Of a DNA stretch of 64,000 bases, positions 18,841-27,117 are shown one piece after another. The notes under the pieces are model-generated. The model did no database searches. It worked only from the letters and a program-made list of their open reading frames with translations, and was not told the origin of the DNA. The translations under genes and the position numbers were made by a program. Positions within the stretch are counted from its first letter, which is position 1, and every line of letters starts with the position of its first letter. The stretch is from a virus, in the IMG/VR virus record IMGVR_UViG_3300035698_010466, positions 1 through 64,000 of that record, one strand, 5' to 3'.

Positions 18841-19287
18841 ATGATAATATTTAAAGTAAAGAACAAGACAAACGGAAAAATTTATGTAGGACAATCAATT
18901 AATGATATCCCTCATAGCCTTGGTGCTGGGAAGTATATTAAAAGAGCATTAAAAGATTTTGGATTAGATGTCTTTGAAAAGGAAGTTTTAGAAGAATTTA
19001 ATACTGATGAATCTTTAGAAACAATAATGAATAGATTAGAATTTTGGATTAAGAAGTATAAAGCTGATAATCCTAAGTTTGGATATAATGAAACTATTCA
19101 AGAAATGATTCCACAACGAAAGCGATTAACTAAAAAACTACAAGTATTGCTATCACCCGATGATGAGGAAAACCTTAACACAATTATAATTCAAAAATCA
19201 ATGGAATCAGGTAAGAAACCAATATCAGTATCAAAATATATTAGGCAGCTTATTATAAATCATATAGTAGAAGAATTATCTAATTAA
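18841..19287 (+). CDS. GIY-YIG domain fused to ribbon-helix-helix domain
   Basis: 148 residues. The N-terminal half looks like a short GIY-YIG nuclease: IFKVKNKTNGKIYVGQS at residues 3-19, then an acidic helix with IMNRLEFWI that could supply the catalytic Glu. From about residue 97 the sequence changes to RLTKKLQVLLSPDDEENLN and VSKYIRQLI, the strand-helix-helix pattern of Arc/MetJ-type DNA-binding proteins. Such a fusion would pair cleavage with binding or self-repression. The first GIY motif tyrosine is replaced (IFK), so activity is uncertain. It lies between tail genes behind its own AT-box. Confidence 0.65.
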   Translation: MIIFKVKNKTNGKIYVGQSINDIPHSLGAGKYIKRALKDFGLDVFEKEVLEEFNTDESLETIMNRLEFWIKKYKADNPKFGYNETIQEMIPQRKRLTKKLQVLLSPDDEENLNTIIIQKSMESGKKPISVSKYIRQLIINHIVEELSN

Positions 19288-19299
19288 AAAAGAAATAGA

Positions 19300-20262
19300 A
19301 TGAATAATCACGAAGAAAACATTAAAAGAGAATTCGAAAAATCAGAAGGAATAGAACCTATAAAATCATTAGGTTCTGTCGATGTGTCTAAAAGTAAATT
19401 ATCACCAGACGATCCTGAAATAAAAAGAATACAAGCTATTACAGGATATACAAAATTAGTTCTTGCTAATTTGCCATCACGTGGAAGATTTTATAGAGAT
19501 GAATTTGAAATTCACATGAGAGCGGCTAGAGTCGGAGAAGTTCGTGATTTTTCTACAATGGAAGATGATGATCTTAAAGATGTTGATGATAAACTTAATG
19601 ATATTCTTGTAAGCTGTACAAAAATAATGTATGGTAAAAACCAAGGATCATATAAAGATATTCTTGAGGAAGATAGACTTTATGTTATATTGTCTATTCG
19701 AGAACTTACCTTTAAAAATGGAGAAGCTAAATTAATGATGCCGGTTGGACAGAAAAAATGTTCGACGAATTCATGTAAATCTCAAACTGAAGTAGAACTA
19801 AGAACTAATAATTTACAATTTCACCAACCTGATGAATTAGTTGAAAAATATTATGATAATGAAGTAAAATGTTATAAAATATCAACGAAAACTTATGGTG
19901 AATTATATTTAGCGCCTCCAACAATTGGTGTAATGAGAAGGATTACTGAGTGGATTCGTGAAAAGGAAACTGAAAATATTTCATGGGATAAATCAGCATT
20001 AAGTGTTCTTCCATATATCCAAAGAGAATGGAGATCATTCGGTGATAATGAAATATTTGCAGCTGTTACTGAATTCCAAGGATGGGATACTACTAAGTAT
20101 TCAATAATTTATCGTTTAATTGAAAAAATGAAAATCGGAGTAAAACCAGAATTCATTTATAAGTGTCAGTCATGTGAAGCGGAGGTCATAGTGCCATTAA
20201 CGTTTCCCGGCGGTATCCGATCTTTTTTCATTATACCAGATATCTCTTCAGAACTTTTATAA
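19300..20262 (+). CDS. T4-type baseplate hub/assembly protein
   Basis: 320 residues, upstream of the tape measure. The motif LPSRGRFYRDEFEIHMRAAR, then EVRDFSTMED, resembles the T4 baseplate family (gp26-type hub assembly proteins). A CSTNSC pair near 152-157 and a C-terminal CQSCEAEV suggest a zinc site. The position between the tube gene and the tape measure fits a hub assembly role. The exact T4 equivalent (26 or 28) cannot be decided from sequence alone. Confidence 0.65.
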   Translation: MNNHEENIKREFEKSEGIEPIKSLGSVDVSKSKLSPDDPEIKRIQAITGYTKLVLANLPSRGRFYRDEFEIHMRAARVGEVRDFSTMEDDDLKDVDDKLNDILVSCTKIMYGKNQGSYKDILEEDRLYVILSIRELTFKNGEAKLMMPVGQKKCSTNSCKSQTEVELRTNNLQFHQPDELVEKYYDNEVKCYKISTKTYGELYLAPPTIGVMRRITEWIREKETENISWDKSALSVLPYIQREWRSFGDNEIFAAVTEFQGWDTTKYSIIYRLIEKMKIGVKPEFIYKCQSCEAEVIVPLTFPGGIRSFFIIPDISSELL

Positions 20263-20278
20263 GATAAGAATTCTTTTA

Positions 20279-20506
20279 ATGGAAAAATTACATATCCAGC
20301 CAAGTGAGTTGGATATGTTACCGTATTTTGAATATGAAATAACATTAGAAATGTATAATGATATTGTAAAAAAACGCCAGAATGAAGAAAATAAACAATC
20401 TTCACTAGCCGAAGATAAGTATAATGTCAATAGTATGCAAAATAAATATAAACTGAGTTCATATAAACAACCGTCACTCCCTAAGATAAATCTACCCAGA
20501 GTTTAA
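20279..20506 (+). CDS. small tail-assembly-type protein
   Basis: 75 residues, between the hub protein and the tape measure. LPYFEYEITLEMYNDIVKKRQNEE is helical, and the C-terminal half is polar with a Pro-rich end (PSLPKINLPRV). In many tailed phages this slot holds a chaperone for the tape measure; T4 has small hub genes here. No family recognised. The ATG follows the previous stop by 16 bases. Confidence 0.55.
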   Translation: MEKLHIQPSELDMLPYFEYEITLEMYNDIVKKRQNEENKQSSLAEDKYNVNSMQNKYKLSSYKQPSLPKINLPRV

Positions 20507-20519
20507 TATATAACATATA

Positions 20520-21599
20520 ATGGCTCAAGTACAACTTAAAGATTTAATGGATCCGCTATTAAAGATAGCGGCTGCGACAGAAAAAACATCAAAGAATGTA
20601 GATGCTATAGTAGCCGTCGCAACAGGCGGTGCTAATGGCAGAACATTAGAAAAGGTTTTAATTTCTGAATTAAAAATACAAACAGAGTACTTAAAGGCAA
20701 TTGCAATTGGTGTAAATTCTTCAAACCAATTAAAACTAACATCTCCTAAAAAAGTTAAAGAAGGTAGTGATGATCGTAAATCTGCTGCTGAAGTATTAAT
20801 AACATTAGGTGTAGGTGCTGCAAAATTAGCAAAGGCAATGATGTTATGGGCATTTGTTCCTAAGAAGGTTGTAAGGAAATTTCCACTTTTTATTAAAAAT
20901 CTTTTTAATGTATTAAGTAAAATTAAAGTTAAAAAGGTAAGAGAAGGCGCTAAAGTATTAGAACTTTTATCCGGTGCTATATTAAAATTTTCAACGGCAT
21001 TAGCTTTATCTGCAATTTTATTAATTCCTGGTATGATTGCAATTCCATTTTTAATATTTTCAATAGCCTTACTTGGTACAACTTTTGCAATGTTAGGAAA
21101 ATTCTCAAAACGTATACGTAAAGGTGCTAAAGCAGTGGACAGAATTGGGGATGCTCTTAAATCATTTGCGATAGGAGTAGCATTATTTGCTTTAACTACA
21201 ATGTTTATTTTAATGAAACCTGTAATATTACTTGGAATGGTTGCGACATTAGTTTTAATAGGTGGAGCATTTGCATCGTTAGGAATATTCAAAAAATCTA
21301 TAATAAAAGGTGTTGTCGCAGTAGCATTAATGGGGATATCTTTAATTGTATTCAGTATAGGATATCTTTTATTCGCAGCTGCAACAAAGGATATAACATG
21401 GAAAGATATTGGAATTCAAGCTGGTGTGTTAGGTGGCGTAGGTGCAGTAATGATTGGGGTAGGTCTTGGTGTTGCCGCAACTGCAGGCACTGCATTATTA
21501 GGACCGTTATTATTTGCTAGCAGCAGGATTATCTTTAATTGTATTAGCAAAAGGGTTAAAGGCAATGAAAGATCTGAATTTTACAAAAGAAGATTCTGA
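20520..21599 (+). CDS. tail tape measure protein, N-terminal part
   Basis: Long helical, Ala/Gly/Val-rich protein with several hydrophobic segments (ALSAILLIPGMIAIPFLIF; ALFALTTMFILMKPVILLG), as in tape measures that set tail length and cross the membrane at injection. The true frame runs only to about 21524. There GCT is followed by an extra A before GCAGCAGGA, and the sense continues in the next frame in the ORF at 21514. The last 25 residues here (from SSRIIFN) are out-of-frame noise. Either a sequence error or a real frame break. The joined product would be about 815 residues. Confidence 0.7.
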   Translation: MAQVQLKDLMDPLLKIAAATEKTSKNVDAIVAVATGGANGRTLEKVLISELKIQTEYLKAIAIGVNSSNQLKLTSPKKVKEGSDDRKSAAEVLITLGVGAAKLAKAMMLWAFVPKKVVRKFPLFIKNLFNVLSKIKVKKVREGAKVLELLSGAILKFSTALALSAILLIPGMIAIPFLIFSIALLGTTFAMLGKFSKRIRKGAKAVDRIGDALKSFAIGVALFALTTMFILMKPVILLGMVATLVLIGGAFASLGIFKKSIIKGVVAVALMGISLIVFSIGYLLFAAATKDITWKDIGIQAGVLGGVGAVMIGVGLGVAATAGTALLGPLLFASSRIIFNCISKRVKGNERSEFYKRRF

Positions 21600-22971
21600 A
21601 AATCTTGTTATTGCTTTAACTGGTGTTAAAACTGCATTTTTAGGTGGTGATAAATCTGATGAAGGATTCTTTTCGAAAATTGGTGGTATGATTGGTGGAG
21701 CAGTAGATACAGTTGCAATGGGTGCAGCTGCGTTAGGATTTGCTGCAGCCGGTGGGGCTTTATTAGTATTAGTACCAGGTTTGAGAGCATTCCAAAGTTT
21801 AAAATGGACTAATGATAATTCGTTAGAATTAACTACAATGTTAAGTGGTATAACATCAGCATTTGCACAAGCTGGTGGAGAACCATCAACTCCTACTGGA
21901 TTATTTGGTAAAGTATTTGGTAATGCATTTAGTCCTAATGCAGTTGAAAGAGGTATACATGCGGTAATGGATGCAGGAGAAGCATTAACAGGAATAACAC
22001 AAGGGCTTCAAGCATTCCAAAAATTAGTTAATGCAAATGTTAAATTTGGTACACCTGGTGAAAATGGTCAATTTAAAAAAGGTACATTAGGATATGCAGT
22101 AACTAATACCGTTGGCTTTATTCGTACTGCCTTTGCTGCAGTTGGAGGAGAAGGAACAGTTGCTGCTGGTGGATTTTTTAATTCATTATTTTCAATTAAG
22201 AAAAATAAAGTACAAGAAGGTATAGATTCTGTTGAATCTGTTGGTGAAACTCTTAATGGTATTGCTAATGGACTTATAGGATTCCAATCACTTATTAAAT
22301 CAAAAGTAAAATTTGGTATACCTGATGCAGATGGAAAATATAAAAAGGATACATTAGGATATGCAATAACACATGCTATTGGATTTGTTGGAACTGCATT
22401 TGCCGCAATAGGTAATAATACAAAGAAAAAGAGTGCATTATTTGGGCTAATTAAATGGGATCAAAATCTTGTAAAAAAAGGTATACAAAATGTTAAAGGA
22501 GCAGGCGAAGAACTTGTAAATATCGTTACTGGACTTCAAAAACTTAATACATTAAAAGAACCAGAAATGGTTGCAAATGGTACAAAATTTGTATCTGATT
22601 TAGCTGAACTTGCTAAAGCTGGATTATTAATTAAAACTGGAAATGGTTTACAAAAAATTGCAAATGCTGTAAATTCAATCGATTCACAAAAAGCTGATTC
22701 ATTTGCTAATTTATTTAAAACTGCTAATGAATTATCATCTAATACAGCTGCTATAAGCCAATTAGTTGAAGCGGTTAATGAAATTAAAGCAACATTAGGT
22801 GGAGATACTATTTCTGAATCTTCATCTTCTACTACTACAACTAAATCAGCATCTAATAAAGATCTTAAAGAAACTTTAGTTGCAATTAATTCTACTATGT
22901 ATAAAATGAATAATACATTATCACAACTACCTGCTTCTATACAATCAATAAAAATTATAGTTCCAGAATAA
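21514..22971 (+). CDS. tail tape measure protein, C-terminal part
   Basis: Continuation of the tape measure after the frame break near 21524; the meaningful sequence starts at AAGLSLIVLAKGLKAM. It contains two to three copies of an approximately 105-residue module: a helix (VERGIHAVMDAGEALTGI; VQEGIDSVESVGETLNGI; VKKGIQNVKGAGEELVNI), then KFG(T/I)P, then LGYA(V/I)T..GF..TAFAA(V/I)G. A Ser/Thr-rich linker and a helical tail close the protein. Repeat modules are common in tape measures, whose length sets the tail length. Confidence 0.7.
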   Translation: MLAAGLSLIVLAKGLKAMKDLNFTKEDSENLVIALTGVKTAFLGGDKSDEGFFSKIGGMIGGAVDTVAMGAAALGFAAAGGALLVLVPGLRAFQSLKWTNDNSLELTTMLSGITSAFAQAGGEPSTPTGLFGKVFGNAFSPNAVERGIHAVMDAGEALTGITQGLQAFQKLVNANVKFGTPGENGQFKKGTLGYAVTNTVGFIRTAFAAVGGEGTVAAGGFFNSLFSIKKNKVQEGIDSVESVGETLNGIANGLIGFQSLIKSKVKFGIPDADGKYKKDTLGYAITHAIGFVGTAFAAIGNNTKKKSALFGLIKWDQNLVKKGIQNVKGAGEELVNIVTGLQKLNTLKEPEMVANGTKFVSDLAELAKAGLLIKTGNGLQKIANAVNSIDSQKADSFANLFKTANELSSNTAAISQLVEAVNEIKATLGGDTISESSSSTTTTKSASNKDLKETLVAINSTMYKMNNTLSQLPASIQSIKIIVPE

Positions 22972-23029
22972 TAACATTAAACTAAGTATAGATTCTTCCA
23001 TATAAAAATAAACAATTAATTTAAGAATT

Positions 23030-23824
23030 ATGGATAAGAATATTATTTGGTTTGACTTAGAAACAACTGGAGTCCAAACCTCAACAGATCGTGTTATTGA
23101 AATTTGTATGATCAAAACAGATTTTGAAGGTAATGAAATTGATAAGTATCATTCATTAGTTAATCCCGAAGGAGCTGTATCAAGACCCGAAGCAATTGAA
23201 AAACATGGTATCACAGCAGAAATGTTAAAAGATCAACCTACATTTTCAATGATCGCAAAAGAAGTAAATGACTTTATTGGAGATTGTGATTTAGGTGGAT
23301 ATAATGTACTTTATTTTGATATCCCAATGATATCTGAAGAATTTATGAGATCAGGTATTGTGTTTAAACATCGAACCAAAGCTGTTATAGATCCTTATGT
23401 TATTTACACTAAATTTGAAAGAAGAGATTTAACTTCAACTTACGAAAGATTTACCGGCAAAACTTTAGAAAACGCACATAGAGCAGAATCTGATGTTAGG
23501 GCAACAATGGAAATATTTCAAGCTCAACGTAAGATATATGATATCCCAAATAATGCAAAAGAACTTGATGATCAAGTCAATGAAAATCGAAAAACTCAAG
23601 TAGATTTAGGTGGTAAGTTTAAATTTACTGAAACCGATGGCAAGAAAGATATTATTTTCAATTTTGGAAAATGGAATGGTCAAACTTTCCGTACAGTATA
23701 TGAAAAGGATAAACGTTATATTCAATGGATGATCGATAAAGGAGATTTCCATAAGGAAACTAAAATTATTGCAAGTAAACTTTTAACAAAATTTGAAACT
23801 GAAGCTGGACAACCTCCATTTTAA
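23030..23824 (+). CDS. DnaQ-family 3'-5' exonuclease
   Basis: 264 residues. DEDDh exonuclease: FDLETTG (motif I, residues 6-12), GGYNVLYFDIPM (motif II) and AHRAESDVRAT (motif III with His). After about residue 195 comes a small extra domain, FNFGKWNGQTFRTVYEKD followed by YIQWMI, the FGKYxG-type module seen in exodeoxyribonuclease X-like proteins. It may act in proofreading, repair or DNA breakdown. It corresponds loosely to T4 dexA. Confidence 0.88.
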   Translation: MDKNIIWFDLETTGVQTSTDRVIEICMIKTDFEGNEIDKYHSLVNPEGAVSRPEAIEKHGITAEMLKDQPTFSMIAKEVNDFIGDCDLGGYNVLYFDIPMISEEFMRSGIVFKHRTKAVIDPYVIYTKFERRDLTSTYERFTGKTLENAHRAESDVRATMEIFQAQRKIYDIPNNAKELDDQVNENRKTQVDLGGKFKFTETDGKKDIIFNFGKWNGQTFRTVYEKDKRYIQWMIDKGDFHKETKIIASKLLTKFETEAGQPPF

Positions 23825-23836
23825 AAAATTAATACT

Positions 23837-24061
23837 ATGATTTTAGTAAGAATTCAAAATGACAAAAAACCTAATGTAGTTTTTGAAGGAAACACGGAAG
23901 AATTAATTGAAAAAATTAAAGAATTAGATTTATGCGATTGGCATGATACTTATTTCTATAAACGTGGTGAATTCAAAAACTTAGGTTTGTGGACTGATAT
24001 TCATGATTATTATTCAATTTATACCACAAACGAAAGTATGGAACGCTCTTTAAAAATTTAA
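23837..24061 (+). CDS. small hypothetical protein
   Basis: 74 residues, unknown. Acidic and aromatic-rich (DLCDWHDTYFYKRGEF, WTDIHDYYSIYTT). It starts 12 bases after the exonuclease stop and likely shares its transcript. No signal peptide or membrane segment. Confidence 0.55.
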   Translation: MILVRIQNDKKPNVVFEGNTEELIEKIKELDLCDWHDTYFYKRGEFKNLGLWTDIHDYYSIYTTNESMERSLKI

Positions 24062-24267
24062 AAAAAAATTCTAAAAAATTTCCTATTTTTCTGAAACAAT
24101 TTACGATATCTTCTATATAAAATTTAACTGTTAAAAGAAAGAAAAGTATTTAATAGCTAAATTGGGTATACAAAGGTATTTAAGTATTTAAAGGGTACTC
24201 TATGTATTCTATGTTACATACTCTATCTATAAATAAATTTAAAAATAATTAAATATAATCTATAAAA

Positions 24268-24313
24268 TATTTTTTATTCCCAATAAAATTGATTATATTT
24301 ATATTATAAATTA
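24268..24313 (+). repeat. dispersed promoter-like element, copy 1
   Basis: Contains TTTTTATTCCCAATAAAATT followed by GATTATATTTATATTATAA. Near-identical copies occur at 28474, 28591, 28709 and 35684. The surrounding 24062-24327 is otherwise non-coding and shows nothing else recognisable. Each copy precedes a new gene group, so an early or middle promoter is likely. Confidence 0.6.
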
Positions 24314-24327
24314 ATAATCAGAAAAAT

Positions 24328-24792
24328 ATGTCAAATAATTTAAAACAAAACATTAGCCCTCGTAAAGCACTTTTCCTTTTACGAGGGCTACCGTAATTAG
24401 GTTGCGGGAAAAGCACTGTCGGTAAAAGTTTATCAGGTGGGACTGGTTCAGATTATTTTGAAGCTGATATGTACCATTACGATAAAGATGGAAAGTATGA
24501 CTGGAAACCGGAAAATGTTAAACGCGCTCATGACTGGTGTAAATCTGAGACAGAATATGCAATGGAGTTTGGTCATAGGTCAATGCATGGTAAATTCCCT
24601 TTACATACTGTAGTTGTTTCAAATACTTTCACACAAGAATGGGAAATGGAAGATTACTATAAATTAGCAGAGAAACACGGTTATATCGTATTTTCATTAA
24701 TTGTTGAGAACCGTCATGGTGGTGAAAACATTCATAACGTACCACAAGCAGTATTAGATAAAATGAAAGGTAGATTTAACATTAAATTATAA
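24328..24792 (+). pseudogene. AAA_33-type P-loop kinase with in-frame TAA inside the P-loop
   Basis: The ATG at 24328 gives MSNNLKQNISPRKALFLLRGLP, then TAA TTA, then GCGKSTVGKSLS in the same frame. Removing the six bases 24394-24399 restores LRGLPGCGKST, a perfect P-loop. The rest (FEADMYHYDKDGKYDW, AHDWC, VVVSNTFTQEWEM) is well conserved AAA_33/polynucleotide-kinase-like sequence to 24792, so selection seems to hold beyond the stop. A 12-bp perfect hairpin ends 4 bases before the TAA. Either an inactivated gene or a recoded one in which the ribosome skips the gap; a downstream start at 24469 would lack the P-loop. Confidence 0.65.
24355..24389 (+). promoter_or_regulatory. 12-bp perfect hairpin just before the P-loop stop
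   Basis: AGCCCTCGTAAA at 24355-24366 pairs perfectly with TTTACGAGGGCT at 24378-24389 around an 11-base loop, inside the coding sequence. The in-frame TAA begins 4 bases later. No T-run follows, so it is not a standard terminator. Confidence 0.7.
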
Positions 24793-24795
24793 TAT

Positions 24796-26033
24796 ATGAA
24801 GAATACAATTTTTATACCAAAGAAATGTAAAGTAGGATTAATCCTAGGAGTGATACGTATACCGGAAAACTCGGATATGTAATTTATAACGATGGAAAGA
24901 AATGGCGCAAGGAAGCATCATGGAGTTCATGGAAGTATAATTATATTGATGATGGCGAATATGAAAAACAAAAGAATAAGCAATATAATGATAAGATTGA
25001 TGAAATCTTAAAAGCTGAACCGTATGAAAGATATAGTAATAAGAAGAGACCTGCTAAGGATGGCAAATGCGAAGTTTATTTAGGATATCTTAAAAATTGG
25101 GTAAGATTTGATCCTATTAATACAAGAGAAGAAGCTGAAGCATTATTACCTTATGATGTATTCGAACCGCAAATTAGACAGAGTTCAAATGATCATGGTA
25201 TGAAAGTATTAGAATTTGAAAATACTGCACTTGATGGATTTGCTTTAAATAAAAAAGCTGGTGGTGGTAGTTCCGGATGGAATTCTCGCCAGACTTACTG
25301 TAGAGTATACGATCCAAGAGGATTTGAATTTGAAATTTCGATTCCTAATCTTCTTTATATCTTAGAGAATACTAATTCAATAAAAGGTAAAGGATTGGAA
25401 GGTAAATTCATATATGGATGGGAAGGTAAAGATCTTATTCTTATACCTGAAAGCGCACCTGAATATGAGGAGATGATGAAATACACAGAACTTCAAGATG
25501 GTAAGGTTTTTAAACGTGACATGGTACCAGGTGGTGTATATCTTGATAAGGATGGGAACCGAGTAACTTATATGGGCGATGCATATTCTCTTGACTATTA
25601 TAATAGAGTTAGTTCTAAAAAGAAAATTTGGTTTTGTAAAAACGGTATTAGCAGGTTTTTAAACAAGAGTGATGTAAAATCAATTAAAAAGGATTTAAAA
25701 GAATTCAATGATGATTTTGCTAATTTGATGGATAAATTAGAAAACGTAAAATCATATGTTAAAGGTAAGCCTGAATATATTTTATCAACAATTACAGAAA
25801 TTGATTTACTTCGTTCTTTTGATAAAGGAGATAATTATTATGGCATATATAACTACTATATTAAAAAGGATGGTAAATTTAAGCCTATTATAATTAAGCG
25901 TAATTGGAATAATTCAAGAACAACTTATTCACTATTATGTAGTAAATCTTATGATAATAACGCAGGACAATATGATACATTAAACAAATTATTAAAAACA
26001 AATGAACTATGGGAACTAAAAACGACAAAGTAA
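24796..26033 (+). pseudogene. conserved phage protein split by a one-base deletion
   Basis: The ATG at 24796 opens MKNTIFIPKKCKVG. Near 24840 the frame breaks: with one extra T in GGATTAATCC the reading becomes GFNPRSDTYTGKLGYVIYND and continues without a stop to 26033. The joined product is about 412 residues, with KKWRKEASWSSWK, WVRFDPINTREEAEALLPYDVF and CRVYDPRGFEFEI. I recall similar 'SDTYTGKL.YVIY' proteins as conserved hypotheticals in T4-like phages; function unknown. The best unbroken start inside is ATG 25200. A sequence error or a decayed gene are both possible. Confidence 0.6.
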
Positions 26034-26416
26034 TTTTAACTCTTAAAAAAGAAGTTGAAGAAAAGAAAAAACTTTTAAAAACAAACAAGAAGTTTGCGCC
26101 TGTTACAAACTGTAACCTTGATATTGATGGCAATAGAATGAATATTCATGTTGCAGATAAAGATAAACTATTGTTAGCGATCGCTAAATTAGCTTCTTTA
26201 CAATCATCATTGGCTACAGTATTACCGAATGAGATTTTAACTATAGGTGGATTTTCTGTTGGGCAATGGATTAAAGATCTTACTGCAAGATTCAATTATT
26301 TAAATGTTTCATTAGAAAATGAAAAATTGAAAAAACTTGAAGCAAGATTACATAACCTTCTTTCAAATGATACGAAAGTTGAACTTGAAATTGAAGATCT
26401 GAAGTCACAGATTTAA
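26009..26416 (+). CDS. conserved hypothetical coiled-coil protein
   Basis: 135 residues. Two charged coiled coils (VILTLKKEVEEKKKLLKTNKKF; LENEKLKKLEARLHNLL) flank a conserved core, PVTNCNLDIDGNRMNIHV and LLLAIAKLASLQSS. This type of protein is a frequent conserved hypothetical of T4-like phages; role unknown. It overlaps the end of the upstream gene by 25 bases and precedes the next gene by one base. Confidence 0.6.
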   Translation: MGTKNDKVILTLKKEVEEKKKLLKTNKKFAPVTNCNLDIDGNRMNIHVADKDKLLLAIAKLASLQSSLATVLPNEILTIGGFSVGQWIKDLTARFNYLNVSLENEKLKKLEARLHNLLSNDTKVELEIEDLKSQI

Positions 26417-26417
26417 C

Positions 26418-26648
26418 ATGAAATATTGTAAAAAAGAGATAGTAAAAGGCTGCTATCATCAATGTACATTTTTTGGAACAGATATGGATGGGATGCAATG
26501 TGTCCATCCATATTTTGATGACAAGGGTCCATATGATAATATGATCATTACACAAGATAATAGCAGAGATGGAAATATCCCAGAAGAATGTCCGTTACGT
26601 AAATTCATTAAAACTGAAGTTATATTAGATGTTAGATTAAAACCATAA
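26418..26648 (+). CDS. small Cys-rich conserved hypothetical protein
   Basis: 76 residues with four to five Cys (YCKKEIVKGCYHQC, MQCVHPYF, EECPL), consistent with a metal site. No family name recalled. It is the last gene before the tmRNA and ends just upstream of the tmRNA promoter box. Confidence 0.6.
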   Translation: MKYCKKEIVKGCYHQCTFFGTDMDGMQCVHPYFDDKGPYDNMIITQDNSRDGNIPEECPLRKFIKTEVILDVRLKP

Positions 26649-26660
26649 TATATAAAATAA
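26645..26660 (+). promoter_or_regulatory. late-promoter-like box of the tmRNA gene
   Basis: ATAATATATAAAATAA ends two bases before the first G of the tmRNA. Because the tmRNA 5' end is fixed by its acceptor stem, this instance calibrates the box as a -10-type element with transcription starting a few bases downstream. Confidence 0.65.
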
Positions 26661-26662
26661 TC

Positions 26663-27067
26663 GGGGCAGTCAAGGAATCGATTGGCAGGAGATAATATTA
26701 AGATGCAAGTAGTGTTAAATGGAAACACTTAAATAACCTATTGAACAAACAATTGACAATATTTTTACAAACGCTCAAGTTGCGTTAGCAGCTTAGCAAA
26801 TTAGCGGTAACTGCTTAGAAACAGAAAGTTACAAAATTGAGTTGGGGAAAAAGGGTTTATAGTACCCTCTTAATTCCATCAGAAACCCTGATCCTTATAC
26901 ACGGAGACAGACCAACGGGTAATTCCAGAGGAGTGCTGTAATGGAATTTGCTGAGATCAATAACTCAGTTCAAAAATAATTGGAATGTTCGGTATTCCGA
27001 ACTAAACTTGTAAACGAATCTAATATATCAAATGAGCAAGACGCGGGTTCAACTCCCGCCTGCTCCC
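26663..27067 (+). ncRNA. ssrA: tmRNA (transfer-messenger RNA)
   Basis: Rescues stalled ribosomes and tags the nascent peptide. The 5' end GGGGCAG pairs with CTGCTCC at 27060-27066. The conserved GGAATCGATTGG follows the 5' strand and the T arm GCGGGTTCAACTCCCGC precedes the 3' strand. Between them an open tag frame ends GTT GCG TTA GCA GCT TAG (26779-26796), giving the standard VALAA terminus. The frame is open back to about 26737, so the tag may read EQTIDNIFTNAQVALAA; the resume codon is not certain. Length about 405 nt, normal for tmRNA. CCA is not encoded. Confidence 0.92.
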
Positions 27068-27092
27068 TCATAATATTTCTGCTCTTATTTAT

Positions 27093-27108
27093 GAATATAT
27101 AAAATAAA
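27093..27108 (+). promoter_or_regulatory. late-promoter-like box before GIY-YIG endonuclease
   Basis: Exact GAATATATAAAATAAA, 9 bases before the ATG at 27118. Identical in sequence to the boxes before the endonuclease genes at 32972 and 52727. Confidence 0.6.
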
Positions 27109-27117
27109 TTATATTTA

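Noticed and set aside
20525-21292. Long minus-strand open frame opposite the tape measure gene
   Set aside because: It is the mirror of a coding strand with strong codon bias; no recognisable domain, no promoter, and the plus strand carries an evident tail protein.
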